This document shows, in pieces, positions 38,277-47,040 of a stretch of DNA of 64,000 nucleotides; the first letter of the stretch is position 1, and every line of letters starts with the position of its first letter. The DNA lies in the NCBI GenBank assembly GCA_963730405.1, contig CAVSRW010000015.1, forward strand, positions 1 to 64,000, given 5' to 3'. The notes below the pieces were generated by a model. It was not told the DNA's origin. It made no database searches and saw nothing but the letters and a program-made list of their open reading frames with translations. Made by a program: the position numbers and the translations under genes. Source of the stretch: Gaiellasilicea sp963730405 (lineage in GTDB: Bacteria > Actinomycetota > Thermoleophilia > Gaiellales > Gaiellaceae).

Positions 38277-38292
38277 CGTCCGCGGACGTCAG
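38273..38292. promoter_or_regulatory. 20-bp perfect palindrome upstream of metK
   Basis: CTGACGTCCGCGGACGTCAG spans the stop codon of the lipoprotein gene and ends 15 bp before the metK ATG. It could act as an operator overlapping a promoter or as a short hairpin in the leader. No SAM riboswitch fold is recognisable in the 50 bp available. Confidence 0.45.
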
Positions 38293-38307
38293 GTAGCCTC
38301 CCGCGAC

Positions 38308-39555
38308 ATGGCTGCGCGCGAGTTCTCCTTCACCTCGGAGTCGGTCACCGAGGGCCATCCCGACAAGATCGCGGACCAGGTCTCGGACGCCGTCCTCGAC
38401 GCGGTCCTCCAGGGCGATCCGATGGGCCGGGTCGCCTGCGAGACGCTGATCACGACCGGTCTCGTCGTCGTGGCGGGCGAGATCTCGACCGAGATCTACG
38501 TCGACATCCCGCAGCTCGTCCGCAAGACGATCGGCCAGATCGGCTACACGCGTGCCAAGTACGGCTTCGACGCCGAGACGTGCGGCGTCATGGTCGCGAT
38601 CGACGAGCAGTCGCAGGACATCGCACAGGGCGTCGACGACTCCTTCGAGGCGCAGCACGGCGACACCGATCCGCTCGACAGGGTCGGCGCCGGCGACCAG
38701 GGGATGATGTTCGGCTACGCCTCGAACGAGACCGACGAGCTGATGCCGCTGCCGATCCAGCTCGCGCACAAGATCACGAAGCGGCTCTCGGAGGTGCGCA
38801 AGGCGGACGTGCTCCCGTACCTGCGCCCGGACGGGAAGGCGCAGGTGACGATCCGCTACGAAGTCGACGCGCACGGGCGCCAGAAGCCGGTCGAGATCGA
38901 GCGCATCCTCGTCTCCACGCAGCACCGCGACGGGCTCGACTCCGAGGCGCTGATCAAGCCCGACCTGATCGAGCACGTGCTCCACCCGATCCTCCCGCAC
39001 TCGCTCTACGACGAGAAGCGGCTCGAGGAGAAGGACTTCGTCTACGTCAACCCGACCGGGAAGTTCGTGATCGGCGGCCCGATGGGCGACACCGGCCTCA
39101 CCGGCCGCAAGATCATCGTCGACACCTACGGTGGCGCAGCCCCGCACGGCGGCGGTGCGTTCTCCGGCAAGGATCCGACCAAGGTCGACCGCTCGGCCGC
39201 GTACGCGGCCCGCTACGTGGCGAAGAACGTCGTCGCCGCCGGCCTGGCCGAGCGCTGCCAGATCCAGGTCGCCTACGCGATCGGCGTCGCGCACCCGCTC
39301 TCCGTCCTCGTCGACACCTTCGGCACCGAGGCGGAGGGGCTGACGCAGGACCGGATCGAGCAGCTCGTCAAGGAGCACTTCGACCTCCGCCCGGCTGCGA
39401 TCCTGCGCGACCTCGACCTGCGCCGCCCGATCTACGAGAAGACGGCCGCCTACGGCCACTTCGGCCGCGACGACCGCGACTTCACGTGGGAGCGGACGGA
39501 CAAGGCCGACACGCTGCGGGAGGCCGCCGGCCTCGCGGCGGCCGCAACGGTCTAG
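38308..39555 (+). CDS. metK: S-adenosylmethionine synthetase
   Basis: Makes S-adenosylmethionine from methionine and ATP. The 415-residue product shows FTSESVTEGHPDKIADQVSD at the N-terminus, the flexible-loop region GAGDQGMMFGYASNETDELM, the P-loop-like GGGAFSGKDPTKVDRSAAYA, and the C-terminal AYGHFGRDDRDFTWE. All catalytic blocks are present and the frame is clean. ATG 38308 has no obvious ribosome-binding site. The enzyme supplies SAM for methyltransferases encoded here such as rsmB. Between it and the lipoprotein gene lies a 20-bp palindrome that may control it. Confidence 0.97.
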   Translation: MAAREFSFTSESVTEGHPDKIADQVSDAVLDAVLQGDPMGRVACETLITTGLVVVAGEISTEIYVDIPQLVRKTIGQIGYTRAKYGFDAETCGVMVAIDEQSQDIAQGVDDSFEAQHGDTDPLDRVGAGDQGMMFGYASNETDELMPLPIQLAHKITKRLSEVRKADVLPYLRPDGKAQVTIRYEVDAHGRQKPVEIERILVSTQHRDGLDSEALIKPDLIEHVLHPILPHSLYDEKRLEEKDFVYVNPTGKFVIGGPMGDTGLTGRKIIVDTYGGAAPHGGGAFSGKDPTKVDRSAAYAARYVAKNVVAAGLAERCQIQVAYAIGVAHPLSVLVDTFGTEAEGLTQDRIEQLVKEHFDLRPAAILRDLDLRRPIYEKTAAYGHFGRDDRDFTWERTDKADTLREAAGLAAAATV

Positions 39556-39577
39556 CCGCCCCGACCGTTCTTCTCAT

Positions 39578-40237
39578 ATGGCCGCAGTCGAGCCGCGACG
39601 GCGCTTCCCCACGGGGCTGATCGTCCTGGGCGTCACGATCCTGAGCGGCTTCCTCCTCGTGGGCTGGGTCAAGGATCTGATCCCCGGCCTCGGCAACCCG
39701 TTCGGGACCGAGACGGTCGACCGCTCCGGGCCGGCGGTGCTGAAGTCGATCGAGAACCTCCGCGACTTCCGGGCCGCGTCCGGCCACTACGAGGTGATCG
39801 TCGACGTGGAGAAGGACGCGCGCTTCGTCCCCGCGAAGATCAAGGGCGAGCGAGTGCTGTTCGTGGCGGTCGGATCGGTCGACGCCGGCGTCGACTTCAC
39901 CGGGATCGAGGAGGGCGCGGTCGACGTCTCCGACGACCGCAAGAGCGTCTCGCTCGATCTGCCGCCTGCCCGGTTCCGCGAGCCCCATCTCGACCTCGAG
40001 CGCTCGTACGTCTACGACCGCGACCGCGGCGCGATCGACCGGATCCAGTCACTCTTCGGCGACGACGCCGGCCTCGAGCAGGAGCTCTACCCGCTCGCCA
40101 TGGAGAAGCTTGCCGCGGCCGCCCGCGACGGCTCCGGGCTGCTCGCGCGGGCGGAGCAGAACACGCGGCTGATGCTCGTCGGTCTCCTGCGCTCGCTCGG
40201 CTTCACGCGCGTCGAGGTGCGCTTCTCCGAGGTCTGA
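39578..40237 (+). CDS. DUF4230 membrane-anchored protein
   Basis: 219 residues with a short cytoplasmic basic N-terminus, one transmembrane helix (GLIVLGVTILSGFLLVGWV, residues about 13-31) and a soluble domain of about 185 residues. The domain matches the DUF4230 pattern, with LKSIENLRDFRAASGHYEVI and near the C-terminus ENTRLMLVGLLRSLGFTRVE (here QNTRLML). The family is widespread and its role unknown; membership suggests an extracytoplasmic or membrane-associated function. It follows metK by 22 bp and precedes the GMC oxidoreductase by 18 bp, so the three may be co-transcribed. Confidence 0.8.
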   Translation: MAAVEPRRRFPTGLIVLGVTILSGFLLVGWVKDLIPGLGNPFGTETVDRSGPAVLKSIENLRDFRAASGHYEVIVDVEKDARFVPAKIKGERVLFVAVGSVDAGVDFTGIEEGAVDVSDDRKSVSLDLPPARFREPHLDLERSYVYDRDRGAIDRIQSLFGDDAGLEQELYPLAMEKLAAAARDGSGLLARAEQNTRLMLVGLLRSLGFTRVEVRFSEV

Positions 40238-40255
40238 GCGGCGTAGAGTCGCGGC

Positions 40256-42061
40256 GTGCGCTCGCTCGACGCGATCTGCGACACGTTCGCACCGGGAGCC
40301 GTGGAGCAGGGCGTCCCGGACGCCGTGCTGGACGCGATCGAGCACGACCTGACCGCCCGGGAGCAGCAGCGCCTGCTGCTCCTGTTGCGCACGTGGCTCC
40401 CCGGCTACGACCGTCTCTCGCAGGGGCGGCGAGAGGCGATCCTGCGCGGCTGGCGCGACAGCCCGGTGCCGCTGATGCGGACGGGCTTCCAGGCGCTGCG
40501 GAAGGCCGCCCTCGCTTTCTCCTACCTGCTGCCGGGCGGCTGGGAGGAGATCGGCTATCCGGGGCCGCGCGGCCCGGTGCCCGACGCGCCGGAGGCCCGG
40601 CTCCAGCCGATCGTCGCCGCGCCCGGCATGGAGCTGACCTGCGACGTCTGCGTCGTCGGCTCGGGCGCGGGAGGCGCCGTCGCGGCCGCCGTGCTCGCCG
40701 AGGCCGGGCTGGACGTGGTCGTGCTCGAGGCCGGTGGCTACTGGTCGGAGCGCGACTTCGACGGAGCCGAACGAACCTCGCTCCGCCGGCTCTACCGCGG
40801 CGGCGGTGCGTCCGCAACCGACGACCAGGGCGTCTCGCTGATCGCCGGCGCGTGTCTCGGGGGCGGCACCGTCGTCAACTACACGACCTCGTTCCGGACA
40901 CCGGACGACGTCCTGGCGGAGTGGGAGGGGCTCGGCTTCCCCTCGGCCGACCTCGGCCCGAGCCTCGACGCGGTCTGCAAGCGCCTCGGCGTGAACACCG
41001 ACCACAACCGCCCCTCCCGGCGCGACGAAGTGATGGCGCGCGGCCTCGAGGCGCTCGGCTGGCACGTCGACGCGATGCCGCGCGACGTGATCGGCTGCGA
41101 GCAGGGCGTTCTCTGCGGCTCCTGCGGCTACGGCTGCCCGCTCGGCGCGAAGCAGTCCACGCTGCGGACGTTCCTCGAGGACGCGGCCGGGGCCGGCGCC
41201 CGCATCGTCGTCGGCGCGAAGGCGCGCCGGGTCTACGTCGAGAACGGGACAGCCGCGGGTGTCGACGCCGGACCGGTGCAGGTGCTCGCCAAGGCGGTCG
41301 TCGCGGCCGCCGGCGCGATCGAGACGCCGGCCCTCCTGCTCCGCTCCGGCCTGACGAATCCGAACGTCGGCCGCTGGCTCCGCCTCCATCCGGCGACCGC
41401 CGTCTTCGGCATCTTCGAGGAGGAGATCCGGCCCTGGGAGGGGACGTTGCAGGCGCTCTACTCCGACCAGTTCCGTTTTCTCGAGGGCGGCTACGGCGTC
41501 AAGTACGAGACGGTGCCGCTGCACCCGGCGCTGCTGGCTGCGGCACTCCCCTGGGAGGACGCGGCGGCGCACCGGGAGCTGATGACGAGCCTGCCGCGGC
41601 TCTCGCTGATCGCCGTGATCCCGCGCGACAGCGGCTCCGGCCGGGTCCGCATCGGCCGCGACGGCGAGCCGATCGTGACCTACGGGCTCGGCGACGACGA
41701 CACACGACGACTCAGGGCCGGGATCGACGGCGCCGGGCGGGTCATGGCCGCCGCGGGAGCACAGGAGATCTTCACCGCCCATGCGCGCCGACAGGACTGG
41801 GCGGACGGCTTCCCCGCGGAGGCGTACCGCTTCGGCCCCGGCCGCGGCGCCCTCTACTCGTTCCACCTCATGGGTACAGCCCGGATGGGAGCCTCGCCCG
41901 AGACCTCCGCGGCCGATCCTGCGGGACAGACGTGGGACGTGCGCAACCTGGTCGTCGCCGACGGCTCGGCGTTCCCCACCGCGTCCGGCGTCAACCCGAT
42001 GATCACGATCGAGGCGATCGCCAGGCTGAACGCGCGGCGGCTGGCGGCGAGGCTGGCCTAG
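40256..42061 (+). CDS. GMC-family FAD oxidoreductase, long-chain alcohol oxidase-like
   Basis: 601 residues starting at GTG 40256. The first 120 residues are helical (LDAICDTFAPGAVEQGVPDA), as in long-chain fatty alcohol oxidases. The FAD-binding Rossmann motif VVGSGAGGAVAAAVLAEAG lies near residue 130, followed by GACLGGGTVVNYTTSFRTP. The cysteine-rich block GVLCGSCGYGCPLGAKQST, characteristic of that subfamily, follows near 285. The C-terminal GMC motifs are GALYSFHLMGTARMG with the catalytic His, and DGSAFPTASGVNPMITIEAI. It probably oxidises long-chain or sterol-like alcohols to aldehydes with oxygen or another acceptor. It converges with the DtxR-type regulator; stops are 2 bp apart, with no room for a terminator. 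Confidence 0.87.
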   Translation: MRSLDAICDTFAPGAVEQGVPDAVLDAIEHDLTAREQQRLLLLLRTWLPGYDRLSQGRREAILRGWRDSPVPLMRTGFQALRKAALAFSYLLPGGWEEIGYPGPRGPVPDAPEARLQPIVAAPGMELTCDVCVVGSGAGGAVAAAVLAEAGLDVVVLEAGGYWSERDFDGAERTSLRRLYRGGGASATDDQGVSLIAGACLGGGTVVNYTTSFRTPDDVLAEWEGLGFPSADLGPSLDAVCKRLGVNTDHNRPSRRDEVMARGLEALGWHVDAMPRDVIGCEQGVLCGSCGYGCPLGAKQSTLRTFLEDAAGAGARIVVGAKARRVYVENGTAAGVDAGPVQVLAKAVVAAAGAIETPALLLRSGLTNPNVGRWLRLHPATAVFGIFEEEIRPWEGTLQALYSDQFRFLEGGYGVKYETVPLHPALLAAALPWEDAAAHRELMTSLPRLSLIAVIPRDSGSGRVRIGRDGEPIVTYGLGDDDTRRLRAGIDGAGRVMAAAGAQEIFTAHARRQDWADGFPAEAYRFGPGRGALYSFHLMGTARMGASPETSAADPAGQTWDVRNLVVADGSAFPTASGVNPMITIEAIARLNARRLAARLA

Positions 42062-42063
42062 AG

Positions 42064-42753
42064 CTAGGCGGGGCGGACGTAGAGGCCCGCGGCGGCCTTC
42101 TCGCCGATCGCGCGCTCGTCGTCGCCGAGCAGCACCTTGAACTGTGCCGCTGCGGGCTGGCGCTCGCGGATCACGATCCGGGCGCCGGGCGTGAAGCCCT
42201 CGTCGTAGAACCAGTGCAGCAGCTCACCGTCGTGCTCGGCGAGACGGACGATCTCCGCCTCGTGGCCGGTCTCGAGGTCGGCGAGCGCCTCCAGCTCCTT
42301 GTTCTCCGCCTGCTCGAACGCAGGGTCGACCGGCCAGCCGTGCGGGCAGCGGTCGGGGTTCCCGAGCCGCGCGTCGATCCGCTCGACCATGTCCTCCGAG
42401 AACGTGTCGCCGAGCTCGTCGGCGTGGACGTGCGCCTCGGCGGCGGTGTAGCCCATGAAGTCGGTGAGCAGGCGCTCGATGATCCGGTGCTTGCGCACGA
42501 CCTTCTCGGCCCGCTCGATCCCCGTCTCGGTGAGGATCGCCTCCTTGTGCTCGCCGCGCTCGACGAGGCCCTCGGCCTCGAGCCGCTTCAGCATCTCGCC
42601 CGCGGAGGCGCGCGAGACGCCGAGCATCTCCGCCACCCGTGAGGCGATCGCGGTCGAGCTGCCCGGGTCGGGGCGGTACTCCCCGATCGGGAAGGCGAGG
42701 AAGTAGATCGTCTCGAGGTACTCGTCGACGCTGTGTCCGGCCATCCCTGCCAC
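42064..42753 (-). CDS. DtxR/IdeR/MntR-family metal-dependent transcriptional repressor
   Basis: 229 residues. The N-terminal winged helix-turn-helix is SSTAIASRVAEMLGVSRASA with GEMLKRLEAEGLVERGEHKE. The dimerisation and metal-binding domain has ERAEKVVRKHRIIERLLTDF, HVHADELGDTFSEDMVERID and NPDRCPHGWPVDP, the family hallmark. The C-terminal about 75 residues form a FeoA/SH3-like domain. When loaded with Fe(II) or Mn(II) such proteins repress uptake genes. In this window an 18-bp palindrome stands before an iron ABC transporter and a FAD oxidoreductase, and this is the only metalloregulator visible, so it is the natural candidate to bind it. Its own upstream region does not contain the palindrome. 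Iron versus manganese cannot be decided here. Confidence 0.9.
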   Translation of the reverse strand: MAGMAGHSVDEYLETIYFLAFPIGEYRPDPGSSTAIASRVAEMLGVSRASAGEMLKRLEAEGLVERGEHKEAILTETGIERAEKVVRKHRIIERLLTDFMGYTAAEAHVHADELGDTFSEDMVERIDARLGNPDRCPHGWPVDPAFEQAENKELEALADLETGHEAEIVRLAEHDGELLHWFYDEGFTPGARIVIRERQPAAAQFKVLLGDDERAIGEKAAAGLYVRPA

Positions 42754-42776
42754 TCTAGCCGTACTCTTGAGGCGCG

Positions 42777-44102
42777 ATGGAGGCAGCCGCGCCCGCTCAC
42801 ACGGCCGCCCGCGCGCGCCCGTTCACCGTCGTCGTCGCAGCCTCGTTCGCGCTCGCCGGACTCTCGCTGCTGCTGCCGTCGACGCCCTCGTACGATCCCT
42901 GGGCGTGGCTGATCTGGGGCCGCGAGCTCGCGGGCGGCAGCCTCGACACGACCGCCGGCCCGGCGTGGAAGCCGCTGCCCGTGCTCGTGACGACGATGCT
43001 GGCGCCCTTCGACCAGGCCCCCGAGCTCTGGCTCCTGCTGGCGCGCGCCGCCGGTGTCGCAGCGGTCCTCCTCGTCGGCCTCCTGGCCTGGCGGCTCTCG
43101 CGCGGCAGTCTCGTCGCGGCTCTCGTGGCGGCCGGCTCGCTCGTGCTCGTCTCGGGCTTCGCGCGCGGCGTCGCGCTCGGCTTCTCGGAGGGCCTCCTGG
43201 TCGCGCTCGGGGCGGCTGCCGTCCTCTGTCATCTCGAGGAGCAGCGGCGGCGCGCGCTCGTGCTCGGGCTCCTGGCAGCGCTGCTCCGGCCCGAGGTGTG
43301 GCCGTTCCTGCTCGCCTACGGCGTCCTGCTCTGGCGGCGCGGGGAGGAGCGGCCGCTCCTCCTCGCGGCGGCGGTGGCCGTCCCGCTCGCCTGGTTCGGC
43401 CCGGAGCTGTGGGGCTCGGGTGAGCTCCTGCGCTCGACCGAGCGCGCGCGCGTCCCCAACCCTGGCCAGCCCGCCCTCGCGGCCGTGCCCGCGCTCGAGG
43501 TGCTGAAGCGGTTCGTCTTGATGACGCCCCCCGTGGTGGTGCTCGGCCTGGCGCTGGCGTGCACGAGTCGCGTGGCCCGGCCGCTCGCGCTCGGCGCGCT
43601 CGGCTGGGTGGCGCTCGTGGCACTGATGAGCCAGGCGGGGTTCTCGGGCGAGGAGCGGTACCTGCTGCCTGCGGCGGCCGCCGCTGCCGTCGCGGCCGGA
43701 GTCGCGTGGGCCGGGCGCCTTCGCGCTCTCTGGCTCGTCGTGTTCGCCGTCCTCGCGCTCGCACCACTGCCGTTCGTCGCCCGCGAAGCTGCCGAGCTTC
43801 GACGCGATCTCGCCGACGACGCCGCGCTCCGCACCGATCTGGAGACGGCGATCGCTGCGGCCGGAGGCGCGGAGCGGCTTCGCTGCGGCGCCGTCGCCGC
43901 GGGTCGCTACCGCTTCCCGCTCGTCGCCTGGCACCTCGACGTTCCGATCTCCGCCGTCGGCTTCTCGCTCGACGGACGCGACGGCACCCTCCTGCGCTCG
44001 CGGCTCCGCCGTGGCGAGCAGATCGCGCCGGACCGGCCCACGGAGGGCCTGGTCGCCGCCCGCGCCGGCTCGTGGGAGCTGTGGAGCACCTGTGCGCCGT
44101 AG
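42777..44102 (+). CDS. Polytopic GT-C-like membrane protein
   Basis: 441 residues with about ten hydrophobic helices and a C-terminal extracytoplasmic domain of roughly 100 residues. The first loop, SYDPWAWLIWGRELAGGSLD, carries an acidic residue where polyprenyl-phosphate-dependent GT-C glycosyltransferases have theirs. KPLPVLVTTMLAP and LLRPEVWPFLLAYGVLL also recall that fold. No precise family is recognised, so a glycosyl- or mannosyltransferase role is provisional. The following gene, a clearer GT-C enzyme, starts 11 bp inside its end, so both are co-translated and probably work on the same cell-envelope glycan. ATG 42777 is 23 bp from the divergent regulator gene. Confidence 0.72.
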   Translation: MEAAAPAHTAARARPFTVVVAASFALAGLSLLLPSTPSYDPWAWLIWGRELAGGSLDTTAGPAWKPLPVLVTTMLAPFDQAPELWLLLARAAGVAAVLLVGLLAWRLSRGSLVAALVAAGSLVLVSGFARGVALGFSEGLLVALGAAAVLCHLEEQRRRALVLGLLAALLRPEVWPFLLAYGVLLWRRGEERPLLLAAAVAVPLAWFGPELWGSGELLRSTERARVPNPGQPALAAVPALEVLKRFVLMTPPVVVLGLALACTSRVARPLALGALGWVALVALMSQAGFSGEERYLLPAAAAAAVAAGVAWAGRLRALWLVVFAVLALAPLPFVAREAAELRRDLADDAALRTDLETAIAAAGGAERLRCGAVAAGRYRFPLVAWHLDVPISAVGFSLDGRDGTLLRSRLRRGEQIAPDRPTEGLVAARAGSWELWSTCAP

Positions 44103-45558
44103 AGCACTCGTCGCAGGCGGGCTGCTGGCGCTGCTCGCGCTCTCGCTCTGGCTCCGCTCGCGTGCGCTCGACGGCGCGCTCTGGATCGACGAGGCGATCT
44201 CGCACGGGATCGCGTCGCACCCGCTGACCGAGATCCCGGACGTGCTCCGGCAGGACGGCTCGCCGCCGCTCTACTACGTCCTCCTGCACGGCTGGCTCGA
44301 GCTGTTCGGCGACGGCGAGGCGGCGCTGCGCTCGCTCTCGCTCCTGGCGGCGCTCCTCACCGTGCCGGCGGCGCTCTGGGCCGGGACCGTCGTCGGTGGC
44401 GCCCGGGCCGGCTGGCTCGCGGCCCTGCTCGCGGCCCTGAACCCATTCCTCACGATTTACGCGCAGGAGGCGCGCATGTACGCGCTCGTTGCGCTCCTGT
44501 CCGTCCTCGCGTGCGGGAGCTTCGTACGAGGGTTCGTCGACGGCGTCGCGTGGCAGCGGGCGCTCTTCGCGCTCGAGCTCGCGGTCCTCCTGTACCTGCA
44601 CGCCTGGGCGATCTTCCTCGGGCTCGGGTTCGCCGCCGCCGCGGTGTACCACCTGCGCGGCCGGCTGCGGGAGGCAGTGCTTCCGTTCGCCGCGGCCGCG
44701 CTTGCGTTCACGCCGTGGTTGCCGACGCTCGTCGACCAGGCGCGGCACACCGGTGCTCCGTGGTCGAAGACGCCGTCCGTGGACGCACTGCTCGGCGCCG
44801 TCCCGGGGGCGCTCGACGGCGGCGGCGGCGCCGCGGCGGTGATCGCCGTCGGGACGCTCGGGCTCGTGCGCCTGCGCCGGGACGACCGTCTCGTGCGAGT
44901 CGCGGTGCTGCTCCTCACGGTCGTCGCAGTCGCGCTCGCCGCGGCCTGGGTCAGCTCGCACGTCTCACCGAGCTGGGCGAACCGCTACCTCGCCGTCGTC
45001 GTCGGGCCGGTGATCCTGCTCGGCGCACTCGGGTTGCGCGCGGCCGGCCGCGTCGGGCTCGCAGCCGCGGCGATCGTGTCCGTGCTCTGGCTGACGTTCT
45101 CGGTCGAGCCGGACAAGAGCAACGCGCGCGCCGTCGCCGAGGCCGCCGGCCCGCTGCCGCCGCGCACGCTCGTCGTCTCGACGCAGCCCGAGCAGGTGCC
45201 GCTGCTCGCGTACTACCTCGACGGCGGCGACCGCTTCGCGACCCCGCTCGGCTCCGTGGCCAACCCGCGGGTGATGGACTGGCGCGACGCGCTGCCGAGC
45301 CTCCGCGCCGTCGACGCGAGCGCCTTCGGCGACGTGGTCTCACGGCTCGCCCGGGGTGACACCCTCGCGCTCGTCGTCCCGCTCCCGGCGGAGCGGGGCT
45401 GGGACGCGCCCTGGCAGCGCGAGGTGCGCCGCATCACCGACGAGTGGACCGCCGCCGCACGTGCCGACGAGCGCCTGCGCGAGGTGCGGACCGTGGCCGA
45501 ACCACGTGTCGAGCGGAGCAGGACGGATGTCGAGCTGGTGCTGTTCGAGCGGATGTAA
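44092..45558 (+). CDS. GT-C family membrane glycosyltransferase (GT39/ArnT-like)
   Basis: 488 residues from GTG 44092, which overlaps the previous gene. The first external loop LDGALWIDEAISHGIASHPL contains the Asp-Glu pair typical of GT-C catalysis. QDGSPPLYYVLLHGWLELFG and NPFLTIYAQEARMYALVALL are signature stretches of the PMT/ArnT-like group (the ARMYAL block). About ten membrane helices are followed by a soluble C-terminal domain from about residue 370. It should transfer a sugar from a polyprenyl-phosphate donor to an envelope acceptor outside the membrane. The acceptor is unknown. Its stop codon (TAA 45556-45558) lies inside the metal-box palindrome that precedes the next gene, so the two genes are separately controlled. 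Confidence 0.82.
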   Translation: MRRRALVAGGLLALLALSLWLRSRALDGALWIDEAISHGIASHPLTEIPDVLRQDGSPPLYYVLLHGWLELFGDGEAALRSLSLLAALLTVPAALWAGTVVGGARAGWLAALLAALNPFLTIYAQEARMYALVALLSVLACGSFVRGFVDGVAWQRALFALELAVLLYLHAWAIFLGLGFAAAAVYHLRGRLREAVLPFAAAALAFTPWLPTLVDQARHTGAPWSKTPSVDALLGAVPGALDGGGGAAAVIAVGTLGLVRLRRDDRLVRVAVLLLTVVAVALAAAWVSSHVSPSWANRYLAVVVGPVILLGALGLRAAGRVGLAAAAIVSVLWLTFSVEPDKSNARAVAEAAGPLPPRTLVVSTQPEQVPLLAYYLDGGDRFATPLGSVANPRVMDWRDALPSLRAVDASAFGDVVSRLARGDTLALVVPLPAERGWDAPWQREVRRITDEWTAAARADERLREVRTVAEPRVERSRTDVELVLFERM

Positions 45559-45571
45559 GGTTGGCCTTACA
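45554..45571 (+). promoter_or_regulatory. Metal-box palindrome, site 1
   Basis: TGTAAGGTTGGCCTTACA, a perfect 7-4-7 inverted repeat ending 2 bp before the GTG (45574) of the FAD oxidoreductase. In the coding sense it contains TAAGGT, a possible -10 hexamer. A further half-site CCTTACA lies at 45588-45594. Confidence 0.75.
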
Positions 45572-45573
45572 GA

Positions 45574-47040
45574 GTGAATGCGACGACCCTTACATCTGAT
45601 CGTGTGCTCGTGCTGGGCGGCGGGCCTGCCGGTGTCACCGCCGGCTACCTGCTCGCTCGGGCAGGCGCCGATGCGCTCGTGCTCGAGGCGGAGGATCAGG
45701 TCGGCGGCCTCGCGAAGACGGTCGTCCGCGACGGCTATCGCTTCGATCTCGGCGGCCACCGCTTCTTCACGAAGAGCGCGGAGGTGGAGCGGCTCTGGCA
45801 CGAAGTGATGCGGGAGGAGCTGCTGGTGCGGCCGCGGCAGTCCCGGATCTACTGGAACGGCCGCTTTCTCGACTACCCCCTGCGGGCCGGCAACGTCGTC
45901 CGGCGGCTCGGCGCGGTCGAGGTCGTGCGTTGCGCGCTCTCGTACGCCGCGGCCGCGCTGCGGCCGGCGCGCGAGGAGCGGACGTTCGAGGAGTGGGTGA
46001 CGAAACGCTTCGGGCACAGGCTGTTCGAGCTCTTCTTCCGCACGTACACGGAGAAGGTCTGGGGCGTGCCCACGAGCGAGATCCGCGCGGAGTGGGCGGC
46101 ACAGCGGATCCGTGGCCTCTCCTTCGGCAGCGCCGTCCGATCCGCCCTGCTCGGCAACCGCGGCAACAGGATCAAGAGCCTGATCGAGGAGTTCCATTAC
46201 CCGCGGCTCGGGCCGGGCCAGATGTGGGAGGCGTTCGCGGAGGAGATCGACGCGGCCGGCGGCGAGGTGCGCCTCGACTCGCCCGTGCAGGCGCTCGAGC
46301 TCGAGGACGGCCGCGTCGTCTCCGTCACCTCGGCGGGCGAGACGATTCGCACGGACGCCGTCATCTCGTCGCTGCCGCTGCAAGCGATCGTCGAGCTCGC
46401 GGGCGACGCTGCGCCCGCGCACGTACGGGAGGCGGCGGCCGGCCTCCGCTACCGCGACTTCCTCACGGTCGCGGTAGCGCTCGACCGCGAGGCGCCGTTC
46501 CCGGACACGTGGATCTACGTGCACGAGCCCGGTGTGCGCGTCGCGCGGATTCAGAGCTACGGGGCCTGGAGCCCGGCGATGCTGCCCGACGACGGCCGTG
46601 CCTGCCTCGGGCTGGAGTACTTCTGCTTCGCCGGCGACGACCTCTGGACGACGCCCGACGCCGACCTCGTCGGGCTCGCGTCGAGGGAGCTCGAGACGCT
46701 CGGCCTCGTTCCCTCGGGCGCAGTCGCGAACGGCTGGGTCGTGCGGGTGCCGAAGGCGTACCCGATGTACGACGAGGACTACGCGGAGCGCGTCGCGACG
46801 ATCCGGGCCTGGCTCGAGACGATCCCGAACCTGCAGCAGGTCGGGCGCAACGGCCTCCACCGCTACAACAACTCGGACCACTCGATGCTCACGGCGATCC
46901 GCGCCGTCGAGAACCTCCTGTACGGCGCCGGCCACGACCTCTGGCGGGTCAACGCCGACGGCGTCTACCTCGAGGAGGGCGAGCTGGAGGAGCAGCCGTA
47001 CCTGCGCCTGCCGGAAGCTCCGGCCGCCGCGCGTACGTGA
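45574..47040 (+). CDS. FAD-dependent amine-oxidase/UDP-galactopyranose mutase-like protein
   Basis: 488 residues. The N-terminal dinucleotide fold VLVLGGGPAGVTAGYLLARA is followed by EAEDQVGGLAKTV and the block FDLGGHRFFTKSAEVERLWH, which is typical of the protoporphyrinogen-oxidase/UDP-galactopyranose-mutase-like branch. A C-terminal stretch HRYNNSDHSMLTAIRAVENL closes the FAD site. The neighbouring GT-C genes would fit a sugar-nucleotide mutase or a glycan-modifying role. The PQQ-dehydrogenase-like neighbour would fit an oxidative role; neither is proven. GTG 45574 sits 3 bases after a metal-box palindrome; GTG 45604 is the alternative start. Expression is probably repressed by metal. Confidence 0.8.
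   Translation: MNATTLTSDRVLVLGGGPAGVTAGYLLARAGADALVLEAEDQVGGLAKTVVRDGYRFDLGGHRFFTKSAEVERLWHEVMREELLVRPRQSRIYWNGRFLDYPLRAGNVVRRLGAVEVVRCALSYAAAALRPAREERTFEEWVTKRFGHRLFELFFRTYTEKVWGVPTSEIRAEWAAQRIRGLSFGSAVRSALLGNRGNRIKSLIEEFHYPRLGPGQMWEAFAEEIDAAGGEVRLDSPVQALELEDGRVVSVTSAGETIRTDAVISSLPLQAIVELAGDAAPAHVREAAAGLRYRDFLTVAVALDREAPFPDTWIYVHEPGVRVARIQSYGAWSPAMLPDDGRACLGLEYFCFAGDDLWTTPDADLVGLASRELETLGLVPSGAVANGWVVRVPKAYPMYDEDYAERVATIRAWLETIPNLQQVGRNGLHRYNNSDHSMLTAIRAVENLLYGAGHDLWRVNADGVYLEEGELEEQPYLRLPEAPAAART

Noticed and set aside
38277..38307. Possible SAM riboswitch before metK
   Set aside because: Only about 30 bp are available outside coding sequence, and just one simple palindrome is present.
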